The position numbers and the translations under genes are program-made. Below the pieces are notes generated by a model, which ran no database searches, had not been told where the DNA came from, and saw only the letters and a program-made list of their open reading frames with translations. This document shows positions 45,207 to 54,331 of a stretch of 64,000 bases of DNA, piece by piece (positions within the stretch are counted from its first letter, which is position 1; each line of letters starts with the position of its first letter). The stretch is from Phocaeicola oris (GTDB taxonomy: Bacteria; Bacteroidota; Bacteroidia; Bacteroidales; Bacteroidaceae): positions 62,001 to 126,000 of the forward strand of contig NZ_JAJLQX010000004.1 of assembly GCF_021295095.1 (NCBI RefSeq), given 5' to 3'.

Positions 45207-45782
45207 CTACAATAATTTCTTTACATCCGCTTCGATAAACATCATTTTTGTTGTAGGCTCAAAACGATTTATCACATTTCCCTGTCTGTCAATAAGGAAT
45301 TTGGTGAAATTCCATTTAATATCAGGGTTACTCTTATAATTCTTATCATTCTTCTGCAGCATTTGGTCCATAAACTTTCCTGTCGGATCGGATAAATCGA
45401 ATCCTGCAAACCCTTTCTTCTCTTTCAGATAAGTATAAAGCGGATCGGCATTCGTTCCATTCACTTCAATCTTATCGAACTGAGGAAAGGAGATATCGAA
45501 ATTTGCTGTACAATAGCTATGTATCTCAGCAATTGTACCGGGAGCCTGCTCTCCAAACTGATTACAAGGAAAATCCAAAATAACAAATCCTTGGTCTTTA
45601 TATTTCTCGTAGAGTGCCTGAAGTTCTTTATACTGCGGTGTGAAACCACACTTTGTCGCAGTATTCACAATAAGAAGTACTTTTCCTTTATAATTCGAAA
45701 GGGGCACATTCTTTCCATCAGCATCCTTAACCGAAAACTGATATACGTCTTTCTGAGCCACAACAATAGTTGAGATCAGCAT
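45207..45782 (-). CDS. Glutathione-peroxidase family thiol peroxidase, signal peptide frameshifted
   Basis: Reduces hydroperoxides; the enzyme uses Cys, not selenocysteine. The peroxidatic Cys sits in NTATKCGFTPQYKEL near residue 45, and the other family motifs FPCNQFGEQAPG and WNFTKFLIDRQG are present. The first in-frame ATG (45782) gives only MLISTIVVAQ before the domain. A better start at 45808 reads MRKVF, then a run of seven T throws it out of frame; eight T would give a full signal peptide MRKVFFLLAMLISTIVVAQ. A -7 box (CAAATGTA at 45833-45840) fits the 45808 start. Export to the periplasm is therefore likely if the frame is restored. Confidence 0.88.
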   Translation of the reverse strand: MLISTIVVAQKDVYQFSVKDADGKNVPLSNYKGKVLLIVNTATKCGFTPQYKELQALYEKYKDQGFVILDFPCNQFGEQAPGTIAEIHSYCTANFDISFPQFDKIEVNGTNADPLYTYLKEKKGFAGFDLSDPTGKFMDQMLQKNDKNYKSNPDIKWNFTKFLIDRQGNVINRFEPTTKMMFIEADVKKLL

Positions 45783-45957
45783 CGCCAATAAAAAAATACT
45801 TTACGCATACGTCATTAATTTAACAATTCGGCCAAATGTACAAAATAAAACACAATCAACACTTGTTGTTAAGAATAAATAAGAAAAAAAAAACTTTACA
45901 TCAAAAAAGAAAGTGTCTCTAAAAAATAGATATCAATTATATTATTAACACAATTAA

Positions 45958-46173
45958 CTTGAATATGCGCAAAATATAGTCATCTCCGGATTCGTATTGG
46001 AAAAGAGTTCTCATTCTCCTCTTATTGGCGCTAATACTTATTCCGATTCGGAGCAATATGGTTTCATCACCGATGAAGACGGAAACTATCTCAAAATAGA
46101 CTTGAGACGGCATTTATTTTTATTCCCCAGATATAAGGTTCCAGAAATTTCCTTTCTCAAAAGACCTTGCTAA
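45958..46173 (+). pseudogene. Remnant of a carboxypeptidase-regulatory-like / TonB-receptor N-terminus
   Basis: Read on the plus strand, the frame gives VISGFVLEKSSHSPLIGANT then YGFITDEDGNYLKI, the typical start of the CarboxypepD_reg-like domain found at the front of TonB-dependent receptors. After 40 residues it loses resemblance and stops at 46171-46173. It has no start codon and no barrel, so it is a decayed or deleted gene. The nearby SusC genes are on the other strand and have different sequences here, so this is a separate relic. Confidence 0.75.
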
Positions 46174-46220
46174 TTTTCGATTAAAGAAATTTTATTGTAA
46201 CAGGCTGTTTTAAACGTAAA

Positions 46221-46255
46221 GAGACTGTCGCAAAATCATTTTGGAACAGCCTCTC
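46221..46255. terminator. Imperfect hairpin, possible bidirectional terminator
   Basis: GAGACTGT pairs with ACAGCCTCTC (two-base bulge), and CAAAAT with ATTTTG inside it. The pattern resembles the GAGGCTGTCTCAAAA-type terminators frequent in Bacteroidetes, and also some insertion-sequence ends; no transposase is nearby. Confidence 0.45.
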
Positions 46256-46278
46256 TTACCAGTCTTTATAACAATTTT

Positions 46279-46379
46279 AATGAACCTAACGGAAAGAAGA
46301 AAACACCGCTTAAACATACTATAAGGCCGTATTCCCTACCTTGTAAGTTTCTACATAACCTTTCTGTTATTTCATCAAA
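46279..46379 (+). repeat. Dispersed ~100-bp repeat, copy B
   Basis: Partner of 11341-11440. The matching frame here reads MNLTERRKHRLNIL then stop (46280-46324). Against copy A, several codon differences are synonymous (Thr ACG/ACA, Arg AGA/AGG, Lys AAA/AAG, Leu CTA/TTA). It lies 11 bases from the stop of the DUF5107/TPR gene. Confidence 0.75.
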
Positions 46380-46389
46380 TCATCTTATT

Positions 46390-49300
46390 TTAGAATATAA
46401 TTCCTTTACTCATCCATTCAGCCCATACATTACCGGAATATAATTTCAAAGCATCAGAGAAAGACTTCTGTGCTTCAGAATTATTGCCTTGCAACAATTC
46501 AATCAGGCCGCTGAAATAATTAAGATTACTCTGCTGAACATTCTTGTCAGCTTCACCAAACTTGGCATAATTATCCATTAAGTTCTTTTGCAAATTGGTA
46601 CGAGTCTGCGCCATCTGGCTTAACAGTTGGTCTGCGTCAGCAGTTTTACCTAATTTACGCAAAGATTTAACCTTATAATACTGCAAATCGGAAGAACCAA
46701 ACGCCTTAGCTGTTGCAGACTTCTCGAAAGCCTCATTTGCTTTATCAACCTGATTCAACCCTTCGTAAGCGACACCCTGCAAATAATAAGCTTTAGCCTC
46801 GTATCCGCCTCTTGATGAAGGGGCAACCTCCAAATTAGCCGGATACTGCATAGCCAAATCAAACTCATTAATAGCCTTTTGATAATACTTTCTTTTCAAG
46901 AGGTTCATACCATTCAGCATGTGAGAATTCGCATAAATAACATGGATTTCTCCACCACCTTCCCACAAATGGAAATGACGATTATCCATAATCTTAGCAG
47001 CCTTCTCATAATTACCTGTTTCATTATACAGCGAAAGTAATCTCATAACAGCATCATCGTGTTTCAACACCGTTTTGTAGTTCTTCTCCAAGCGTTTCAT
47101 ACGAATATCAGAAGAAGTTCCGGCTTTTTCATAAATCTTATCCGATTCGGTCAACAACAATGGATCGTTAGGATTTGCTTTAACAGCCATGTCATAGTAC
47201 TTCATAGATGCTGCATAATTGGCTTTCTGTCCTTCGCCAAAGCCCACATTTCTGCATGCTAACGCAAAATTCGGATTTAAATCAACAGACTGATGCCATT
47301 CCTGCAATCCGTAATCCTTTTGACCGAGATAATATAGAAGATTACCATAATAATAATGCAAATAAGAATCCTGTGGTTGAAGTTTCAACAAACACTCAAA
47401 TATTGGAATCTCTTCTATTCTGAAAGGGAAGTTATTATTCGGTAAAAGAACACCGGCTTTCCTGATTTCCTGAACAGCTTCAGCCTCATTACTATCAACT
47501 AAAGTATACGCTTTATAAAGATGAACCAATGGATAATCGGCAAAAGGAGTGCCAATAGCCATAGCCGTATCAAGTACCTCCCCCGCAGCAATCTTATCTC
47601 CCAATGTCAAATAATTGGCAACAACTTCTAATAATTCCTGAACAGCAATGATTCCTTCACTTCTATACTTACGACCTGATGAAAGGAACGACAAATTATC
47701 ATTATCAATGTAGCTCTTCTCAAACTCACTCCAATAATCTAACGGATCAACAGACTTAATAATTTTTATGACTTCATTAGCCTCACTTTTCTTTTCTAAA
47801 TGACGAAGGATGTAAGCCTTAACGCTTAAAGCCTGCAAATCGTGAGCACCTACCAACAATGACTGATCGATTAAATCCAAAGCCTCAGCATAATTCTTTT
47901 CATTGACCGCTTGCACAGCCAACTGATAGAATGCCGGATGCTTATAATCAGGAGTATAAGTGGCAGCCCACAAATTCTCTTCTGCATCTACGGTTTTACC
48001 CATCAGCCGATAGAGATATCCTAAATAATAATCGGCTTCCGTATTCTTGGCACGCGTATAATCATGCTCCAAACGAGCCTGAGCTCGAAGCAAATGTTTT
48101 TCGGCCTTTGCCCATTCTCCCTGACGAATAAAATGCTTCCCAACTTCAATATTTACTCTGGCATCCATAGAATCGCGACTCAAAGCCTCTTGATAAAAAT
48201 CCATATATGATAGCCGTGCATTATTAAACTGATCGACCCGTAAACCCGCAAGATACAATTCTTCATTCGTCTTATACTCCTTAACCGGTTTTGTCCCATC
48301 AATCACTTTTGGCAATTCTTTCTTCTCCAACTTAACAGGCGTATAGTCGACCAATATATTCCCGTCCGCATCATAAAGCGCAGTATACAATTCCCATGAT
48401 TGAGCTTCAGAAGGAACCTTGACGTTTTCCAAGAAATATTTATCAGGATCAATATTAATTTTCCGCTCCATCAATATTCGATCTTTGAATTTCACTACCA
48501 CGCGAGCATTATCATACTTTGTTGAAGCATTATATCCTACCAGATAAGTTCCGTTTTCAGCAGGTTGAAAGTTAACGGCAGCGTCAACAGTTGCATTCTT
48601 ACAACCCTTAATACCCTTCAATGGGTACCATATCTGAGAAAACTCACGAATTTCACCTGGATTAATCCAACTATAATCCGGCTGATTATCGGAATACGCG
48701 CCAACCATTAGTTCCAAATAATGTCCATCATTGTCAGACAAAATTTTGTTCCACATGTGTCCGCTCGGATTATTCCCCCACAGGAAAAATTTCTTTCCCG
48801 GGACTTTGAAACGATTGGCAACATGAACTGTTCCCGCGTCTTTACCATAATCATATCCGGCCAAGAAGTTCATTTTACTTCCCCACGCAAAGATAGAACG
48901 ACTCGATTCTGTGAAATTCTTCCACCATGAAAGATCAATATTTGTTTTGTTACCTTGCGTGATTGGTCCATCCGGCCAAGGAGTAAAATAAACCTTATGA
49001 TGATCTACACCTGCTTGCACATCCGATGGAAATATCACTTGATATTGCTCATTACAATGAACGGATACATTTGCCCAATAAAGCATAGACTGAATCATTG
49101 GAGTCGGATTAATCACTCTCACCTTTGCTTCCACCCATGAACGATTCGGATAAACTGTAATGCCTACCGACCATTTTAAACGATGGCGTAACTCTGTTTC
49201 TCCAACCCAAACAGTCTTGCTCCCATCAGCATTCTCCTCCATCTTATAATCTACCGGCATATAACTACTGGCACGATGATGATCAGGAATATTCCACTCT

Positions 49301-49701
49301 ACTCCTCCTGAAAGCCAGGCTCCCAGCATACCAATCAAAGCAGGCTTAATACCGGTCTGTGTATAAAAGAAATGATAATCATTCGTTAAATCAGTTGCCT
49401 GAAGAATACGTCCACCAATTTCAGGAAGTACTCCAATATTGACATACTGATTATCAAGACGAAGGATCTCATATTCCTTATCTACTTTCTCTTCTGTCAA
49501 GACATCATATAAAGGATACGGATAAATGTACCCCTCAGCACCTTGATAAACTCTGCCTGTAAAGAATATTGGGTCTACCTCCGGACTCCCTAACTTATAC
49601 GTTGGAAGACTTTCTTTCTCAACGCTCATGTTCACGTTTTGTCCCATCATAGAGATAACACCACAAAACATGAATAACAATAGTTTCGATTTCAAATTCA
49701 T
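46390..49701 (-). CDS. DUF5107 and tetratricopeptide repeat protein
   Basis: 1,103 residues with signal peptide MNLKSKLLLFMFCGVISMMG. The N-terminal about 330 residues are DUF5107 (YPYPLYDVLTEEKVDKEYEILRLDNQYVNIGVLPEIGGRI), a beta-rich fold with a galactose-mutarotase-like look. From about residue 480 to the end there are many TPR-type helical pairs (AEKHLLRAQARLEHDYTRA, AINEFDLAMQYPANLEV, AQKSFSDALKLYSG). It probably works as a periplasmic or surface scaffold. It is the last gene of a locus with SusC, SusD, a PD40 lipoprotein and DUF6057. No catalytic role can be assigned. Confidence 0.85.
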   Translation of the reverse strand: MNLKSKLLLFMFCGVISMMGQNVNMSVEKESLPTYKLGSPEVDPIFFTGRVYQGAEGYIYPYPLYDVLTEEKVDKEYEILRLDNQYVNIGVLPEIGGRILQATDLTNDYHFFYTQTGIKPALIGMLGAWLSGGVEWNIPDHHRASSYMPVDYKMEENADGSKTVWVGETELRHRLKWSVGITVYPNRSWVEAKVRVINPTPMIQSMLYWANVSVHCNEQYQVIFPSDVQAGVDHHKVYFTPWPDGPITQGNKTNIDLSWWKNFTESSRSIFAWGSKMNFLAGYDYGKDAGTVHVANRFKVPGKKFFLWGNNPSGHMWNKILSDNDGHYLELMVGAYSDNQPDYSWINPGEIREFSQIWYPLKGIKGCKNATVDAAVNFQPAENGTYLVGYNASTKYDNARVVVKFKDRILMERKINIDPDKYFLENVKVPSEAQSWELYTALYDADGNILVDYTPVKLEKKELPKVIDGTKPVKEYKTNEELYLAGLRVDQFNNARLSYMDFYQEALSRDSMDARVNIEVGKHFIRQGEWAKAEKHLLRAQARLEHDYTRAKNTEADYYLGYLYRLMGKTVDAEENLWAATYTPDYKHPAFYQLAVQAVNEKNYAEALDLIDQSLLVGAHDLQALSVKAYILRHLEKKSEANEVIKIIKSVDPLDYWSEFEKSYIDNDNLSFLSSGRKYRSEGIIAVQELLEVVANYLTLGDKIAAGEVLDTAMAIGTPFADYPLVHLYKAYTLVDSNEAEAVQEIRKAGVLLPNNNFPFRIEEIPIFECLLKLQPQDSYLHYYYGNLLYYLGQKDYGLQEWHQSVDLNPNFALACRNVGFGEGQKANYAASMKYYDMAVKANPNDPLLLTESDKIYEKAGTSSDIRMKRLEKNYKTVLKHDDAVMRLLSLYNETGNYEKAAKIMDNRHFHLWEGGGEIHVIYANSHMLNGMNLLKRKYYQKAINEFDLAMQYPANLEVAPSSRGGYEAKAYYLQGVAYEGLNQVDKANEAFEKSATAKAFGSSDLQYYKVKSLRKLGKTADADQLLSQMAQTRTNLQKNLMDNYAKFGEADKNVQQSNLNYFSGLIELLQGNNSEAQKSFSDALKLYSGNVWAEWMSKGIIF

Positions 49702-49719
49702 GGTTTATTAGATTAATTA

Positions 49720-51168
49720 TTAATTAACATGTGCTTCACTTTCTATATTCGGATCATCAGGAAAAGTCATAAAGTAATAGTTATACCAATAAGTAAACTT
49801 ATATTTAGCAGCAATAGCCGGTTGATTCCGCGTTTTAATCAAAGATTGAAATTCATTAAATCTTTGAATATACAAATCAGGAATAGATACTCCTTCTACC
49901 GTATATCCTTGAGTTGCGGCCAATACCAATGCTTCCATATAATGAATGGGAATACCATCTTTCAACAAATATTTATGAGTATTCAAATGGGCAGTGAATG
50001 CTAACATATTTTTATGAATAAGCAAAGCACACAAATAATAATTATTCAGCGCGACATTCTCATTCCCCGCCTGAACAAAACTATATAAATTACGTAAAGT
50101 AGTATTTGTCATATAAACAGTCTGAGGATCTTCTTTCCGTTCAGACTTTAAAGAAGCAGCCAGTTCAATTCTCCTCTTTACAATCCATTCCGCATAACAA
50201 GAAGCATGTGAAAGTATATCCATATACTTATTAGCCATCTGCTCATTCCCAATAGCAATATTATACTTTATCAGATTCATTATTACCCTAAAACTCATCC
50301 CGTTTTTAGTTTTGGTAGCTTCTTGAAAAGCCTGATGAATGGCCTGATTATAAAGTCCGATATTGGAATAAAACAACTGATTAAAAAATGTTCCCTGTTC
50401 AGAAGCAACTCCCAAATTCAGAAAATACTCTTCCGAATTAACGGGATAATGAAAGATATAATCACCTAACTTCCCCTGTTGGTTCAAAGCCAACGTAATA
50501 TAGCACAAATCCCTTCCTGTAGCATTTGTATTATTACCTATCAGATTTAAAATATCGTTCCAACGACTTGTATAAGCATAATAATCCAACCGATTTGTCC
50601 GTTCTGTCAACTTATACTCTGCATTTGAAACTGCTTTCACATAGAAACATGCCATCAAAATCAACGAAACGGCACTTAGCACTATTCTCTTCGCTAAGCC
50701 ATTCTGAGACCGGATAACGGTTTCTTTTTTGAATACGCGGAACAGGATTTCTATAATAATAGCAATCATTATAAAAATAAGAACCCAACGAACGGATATT
50801 ATAAGCTGATTCTCCGTAAACTGATACCATGCAACTACCAAAGCCGGAAGTAAAGCTATAATATACCAATCTTTCGATATGGGAAGTCGATATATAACAT
50901 GCATTACTGCCAATAAAATCAATGTAGGAAAAACGGCTTGGAATGTCGCGCCTATTAATGGCCAACGATAAAACTGCAATAAAAAGTTACCAATTAAAGC
51001 CGGAATTCCACCATTTCCGGACATCGTCAGGTGAATATAATCAGGAGTCCAAATAAAAAAACTTGTTGCTTCCTTCGCCCAAAGAGTATAAGGATAATAC
51101 ACAAACCAAATGAAGAAGATGAGCGGCGCTATCAGACACAACAATAATATTAAATACCTATTTCTCAT
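49720..51168 (-). CDS. DUF6057 family membrane protein
   Basis: 482 residues. The N-terminal part has about five hydrophobic helices (near 6-24, 50-70, 75-93, 100-117, 127-147), then one more near 160-178. The C-terminal about 300 residues are soluble, helical and TPR-like (LCYITLALNQQGKLGDYIFHYPVNSEEYFLNL). It has the look of Bacteroidales DUF6057 proteins, whose function is unknown. Its ATG overlaps the stop of the PD40 lipoprotein gene (ATGA arrangement), and the DUF5107 gene follows after 18 bases, so the three are translated as a unit. Confidence 0.8.
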   Translation of the reverse strand: MRNRYLILLLCLIAPLIFFIWFVYYPYTLWAKEATSFFIWTPDYIHLTMSGNGGIPALIGNFLLQFYRWPLIGATFQAVFPTLILLAVMHVIYRLPISKDWYIIALLPALVVAWYQFTENQLIISVRWVLIFIMIAIIIEILFRVFKKETVIRSQNGLAKRIVLSAVSLILMACFYVKAVSNAEYKLTERTNRLDYYAYTSRWNDILNLIGNNTNATGRDLCYITLALNQQGKLGDYIFHYPVNSEEYFLNLGVASEQGTFFNQLFYSNIGLYNQAIHQAFQEATKTKNGMSFRVIMNLIKYNIAIGNEQMANKYMDILSHASCYAEWIVKRRIELAASLKSERKEDPQTVYMTNTTLRNLYSFVQAGNENVALNNYYLCALLIHKNMLAFTAHLNTHKYLLKDGIPIHYMEALVLAATQGYTVEGVSIPDLYIQRFNEFQSLIKTRNQPAIAAKYKFTYWYNYYFMTFPDDPNIESEAHVN

Positions 51169-52601
51169 TTCTTCATCGTTTTAAAGATTTCTTTTAACGC
51201 ATTTCCTGTCGTTTTAATCTCGTCCAAAACAAACTCAGGGACATTATATGATCGCAATCGGGTGACATTATCTTCCGGATCTTTTTGAGGCAACAAGAAA
51301 GGCTTATGGAACTTTCCGTTCTTATCAAAATAAGCAATAAAAAGTCGGGTATAACGCCCGTCTATACGCCTACTGGTAAAAAGCACCCATCGCCCATTTG
51401 ACGACCAAGAATGATAACTTTCAGTATCGCTACTATTAATAATATTCGTATCAACTTCCTCTCCATCAATAAGATTCATCATTTTTAAATCAGCTTCTTT
51501 ATGCCAAATAGGAAAAGTTCCATATCCGGCTAATGTATAAAGAAGGTATTTCCCATCGGGTGAAATACGAGGCCATGAAGCACTCGTTGTATCTGTAGCG
51601 GCATAAAGAGTGTCAACATGTTCGGAAAACATTCCCTTTTCTTTATCGAATGCAACTCTAACTATACTATAATGTATATTCTTCACGCTATCCGGAACAT
51701 TTTTCTTCTTCGCGGAAGAAAAATATAAACTGTTGCCGTCAGGAGCCCATGCAGGGAAAGTCTCGAAGATGGAATCACCACTAATAGACTCAGCTGTTGA
51801 AGTTTCATTCTTTTGCGTGTCATAAAGAATGATATTAGATTCTTGGTCAAAAACCTCTAATGGTTTCTCCCCTTGATGATAAAATACTTGGAATGTTTTA
51901 TTTGAAGCAAAAGCTACAAAACGTCCATCTGGATGCCACATCGGATAAACTCCCTGCTTTCTTAAAGACAATTTTGTCAAATCGACTTTATTGACTTGCC
52001 CGTTCTTATAAAATACCGTCCCGCCATTCTTTCCTCTGACATGAAACAAAAAAGTATCAGGAGAATAGTTATAAAAAGAATGACAATTCAGACATGCATT
52101 TTCCGCTGTCTTATTACTCACGAATACTTTTTCCTTGAATGAAGATAATTGCCTTTCACAAAGTTCTATCCGTTTCCAGCTTTCGTATCCGGGCTCTATC
52201 AAGCGGTATGCTATATAAGGATCTATATCATCTGTTGCAATGTGGATGGGGAAACTCTGATATCTAATACCATTAGGATGCTCCTTCGTCCATACGGAAA
52301 CTGTTACTTGAATATCATTACCTTTATTTTCTTTCAAGAGAGTAGTCCATTTCTTTGAGAAATCAATCAGCCTTTTTCCAAAGAAAGAAATGACTTCGCC
52401 TTTTGCGTCTTTTACATCGACTTGAATTGCCTCAGCATCAGCTACGCTAAAATTTAAAGGAGCAACAGAATATGGTACAGTTACATCAACATAATCCGGA
52501 AAAATATTAGGATATGTGTCAGACACTTCTTGAGTTATTCGTTGGTGCTGACAACTACTCAACAAAACTATCAAAATAACTATACAAGATTTAAAATCCA
52601 T
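51165..52601 (-). CDS. PD40/TolB-like beta-propeller lipoprotein with a CxxCH motif
   Basis: About 478 residues. Starting at 52601, MDFKSCIVILIVLLSSC is a lipoprotein signal; a longer frame to 52652 lies upstream of the predicted transcript start and is rejected. After a beta domain (about 30-150) comes ACLNCHSF (CxxCH at about 170-174), then WD40-like PD40 repeats (GVYPMWHPDGRFVAFASNK, TFPAWAPDGNSLYFSSAKK, ASWPRISPDGKYLLYTL, YHSWSSNGRWVLFTSRR). CxxCH could attach heme c or bind metal; neither is proven. It is the first gene of the downstream half of the second SusC/D locus. Confidence 0.82.
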   Translation of the reverse strand: MDFKSCIVILIVLLSSCQHQRITQEVSDTYPNIFPDYVDVTVPYSVAPLNFSVADAEAIQVDVKDAKGEVISFFGKRLIDFSKKWTTLLKENKGNDIQVTVSVWTKEHPNGIRYQSFPIHIATDDIDPYIAYRLIEPGYESWKRIELCERQLSSFKEKVFVSNKTAENACLNCHSFYNYSPDTFLFHVRGKNGGTVFYKNGQVNKVDLTKLSLRKQGVYPMWHPDGRFVAFASNKTFQVFYHQGEKPLEVFDQESNIILYDTQKNETSTAESISGDSIFETFPAWAPDGNSLYFSSAKKKNVPDSVKNIHYSIVRVAFDKEKGMFSEHVDTLYAATDTTSASWPRISPDGKYLLYTLAGYGTFPIWHKEADLKMMNLIDGEEVDTNIINSSDTESYHSWSSNGRWVLFTSRRIDGRYTRLFIAYFDKNGKFHKPFLLPQKDPEDNVTRLRSYNVPEFVLDEIKTTGNALKEIFKTMKK

Positions 52602-52623
52602 TATGGGTAAAAAGTTATTGCTA

Positions 52624-52631
52624 CAAATATA
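52624..52631 (-). promoter_or_regulatory. -7 element for the PD40/DUF6057/DUF5107 genes
   Basis: CAAATATA as written, TATATTTG on the minus strand. It sits between the susD terminator and the PD40 start at 52601. The upstream element is off spacing. It suggests the downstream genes have their own promoter. Confidence 0.45.
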
Positions 52632-52635
52632 ATAA

Positions 52636-52669
52636 AAAACGGGCTTTAGCAAAAACCAAAGCCCGTTTT
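52636..52669 (-). terminator. Terminator after susD
   Basis: AAAACGGGCTTT (52636-52647) pairs with AAAGCCCGTTTT (52658-52669), a 12-base perfect stem followed by TTTTATT on the minus strand. It separates susC-susD from the three downstream genes, at least in part. Confidence 0.85.
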
Positions 52670-52683
52670 ATACTCATATTAAA

Positions 52684-54312
52684 TTATTTTTTCAAATTCG
52701 GATTCAAATCTTGATCAACTGCCGGATAAGGAGCATAAATATTTTTAGCTTCCGAGAAAGAACCTTCCGGAGATATTGACTCCTTAATAACAACGCCCGG
52801 AACAACTTCTACACCGGTGGTATGATCTTCTTGACGATCAGCCCATACCTTACCTAACAAACTCATACGCTGCAAGTCCATACGACGAGTCTGGCAAGCC
52901 ATCCAATAGCCTGCAACCTCCCATCCATGTTCTTTGAAGCAAAGTTCCGCGAAATCATCAGCTGATAAAGAACCTGCTACTATAGGATTTTCACCTGCAC
53001 GAACGCGAACTTTATTCAAGCATTCCAAAGCCTGAGTATTAACAGAGCCTGTCGCACGAGCAGAGCATTCTGCATACCACAAAAGAACCTCTGAATAACG
53101 GATACAAAGAACACGTTTTTCTGTACAAGCATGGTCAACAGAAGGAGTTGCGCTGCCACCATACGTATAATCAAAATCTGCTGTACCATTATTTGAAGCA
53201 CAGAAAATTTGATAACATGGATGAGCCTCAGGAATGATAAAATTGCCTTCCGGATCTTTATCCCAGAAATTATGCAATTGCCCTCTATAACCACCTACGA
53301 GTACCATAATTTTAGGCATGAAAGTTGCGTCCTTACGAGCTCCTTCCGGAAAATCCTTCCAGAAACGTAAAGCACCCCAACCGTCTCCCCAACCACCTTG
53401 GGACTCGAATACATTACTCTTACCTGTTTCATTATCTTGTGACCAAGTAAAAGCCGCGCTCTTATTAATACCAACAACCGTTTCATTGTTATAGTTATGG
53501 CTTAATGAATAAACCTGACTATATTCCGGTAACAAATTGTATTCGAAAGTACCACTGTTGCTACCATCAATAACCTGCTTTGCCACATCTGCAGCCTTAG
53601 CGTAATATTCTGTTCCTTTATTCAAAGGCCAACCTGCCATATTCATATATACGCAAGACAACGTTGCCATAGCTGCCTGTTTAGTTATATAAGTAGCTAC
53701 TCCCTGATAAGCACGAGGAGCTGCAGTATACTTGGTAGGCAAATTAGCAACACAATACTCCAAATCAGAAACAATTATATTATAAACATCCTGAACACTT
53801 GACAACGGAGTCTCCTGAGAAATCTCATTAGTCAAATTCAATGGTAACTCACCAAACAGGCGTACCAAATAGAAATAATTATATGCTCTCCAATAATGAG
53901 CTTGTCCCAATGCAATCTTAATCTCTTCTTCCGAAACAGGAGTTTTTTCTGCGTTAGCAATCAAATAGTTTGCTGCTTTAATTATCGCATAAGAAGTATC
54001 CCATGCCGTAACAACCGTTTTATTATCATTAACCATAACAAATCGGTCATACTGTGCATAAGCTTGCTTGTTTGAAGCCGGATGGGTAGTTAAGTCATCT
54101 CCCATCCATGCCGGTCCGTATGCATTCGTATTGTTGGCAGGGTCATTAACTTTCTTCCAAAGGGCAGTTACTGCCATATCCAAATCACTCTGTGATGAGA
54201 AGAATGTGTCTGCAGATAACTTACCTTTCGGATCTTCATCTAAAAAATCACTGCACGATGTTGCAAATAAAGAACTTATGAGCAAGCATCCAATTAATAT
54301 TTTATTCTTCAT
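52684..54312 (-). CDS. SusD-like surface nutrient-binding lipoprotein
   Basis: 542 residues with the lipoprotein signal MKNKILIGCLLISSLFATSC. The mature start SDFLDEDPKGKLSADTFFSSQSDLDMAVTALW is typical, and the RagB/SusD helical core shows ALGQAHYWRAYNYFYLVRLFGELPLNL near 135-160 and CLNKVRVRAGENPIV with ELCFKEHGWEVAGYW near the end. It partners the SusC upstream. The ligand is unknown because no hydrolase lies in the locus. Confidence 0.95.
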   Translation of the reverse strand: MKNKILIGCLLISSLFATSCSDFLDEDPKGKLSADTFFSSQSDLDMAVTALWKKVNDPANNTNAYGPAWMGDDLTTHPASNKQAYAQYDRFVMVNDNKTVVTAWDTSYAIIKAANYLIANAEKTPVSEEEIKIALGQAHYWRAYNYFYLVRLFGELPLNLTNEISQETPLSSVQDVYNIIVSDLEYCVANLPTKYTAAPRAYQGVATYITKQAAMATLSCVYMNMAGWPLNKGTEYYAKAADVAKQVIDGSNSGTFEYNLLPEYSQVYSLSHNYNNETVVGINKSAAFTWSQDNETGKSNVFESQGGWGDGWGALRFWKDFPEGARKDATFMPKIMVLVGGYRGQLHNFWDKDPEGNFIIPEAHPCYQIFCASNNGTADFDYTYGGSATPSVDHACTEKRVLCIRYSEVLLWYAECSARATGSVNTQALECLNKVRVRAGENPIVAGSLSADDFAELCFKEHGWEVAGYWMACQTRRMDLQRMSLLGKVWADRQEDHTTGVEVVPGVVIKESISPEGSFSEAKNIYAPYPAVDQDLNPNLKK

Positions 54313-54331
54313 AATTATATACTCTTAATGA

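Larger units (their letters stand above)
45809..46389. other. Intergenic region with gene remnant, hairpin and dispersed repeat
   Basis: About 580 bases with no intact gene. It holds the peroxidase promoter (45833-45840 minus), a carboxypeptidase-regulatory-like fragment (45958-46173), an imperfect GAGACTGT-type hairpin (46221-46255) and copy B of a dispersed repeat (46279-46379). Confidence 0.7.

Noticed and set aside
46221-46255. GAGACTGT hairpin as the end of an insertion sequence
   Set aside because: There is no transposase, partner end or target duplication; a terminator-type hairpin explains it equally well.
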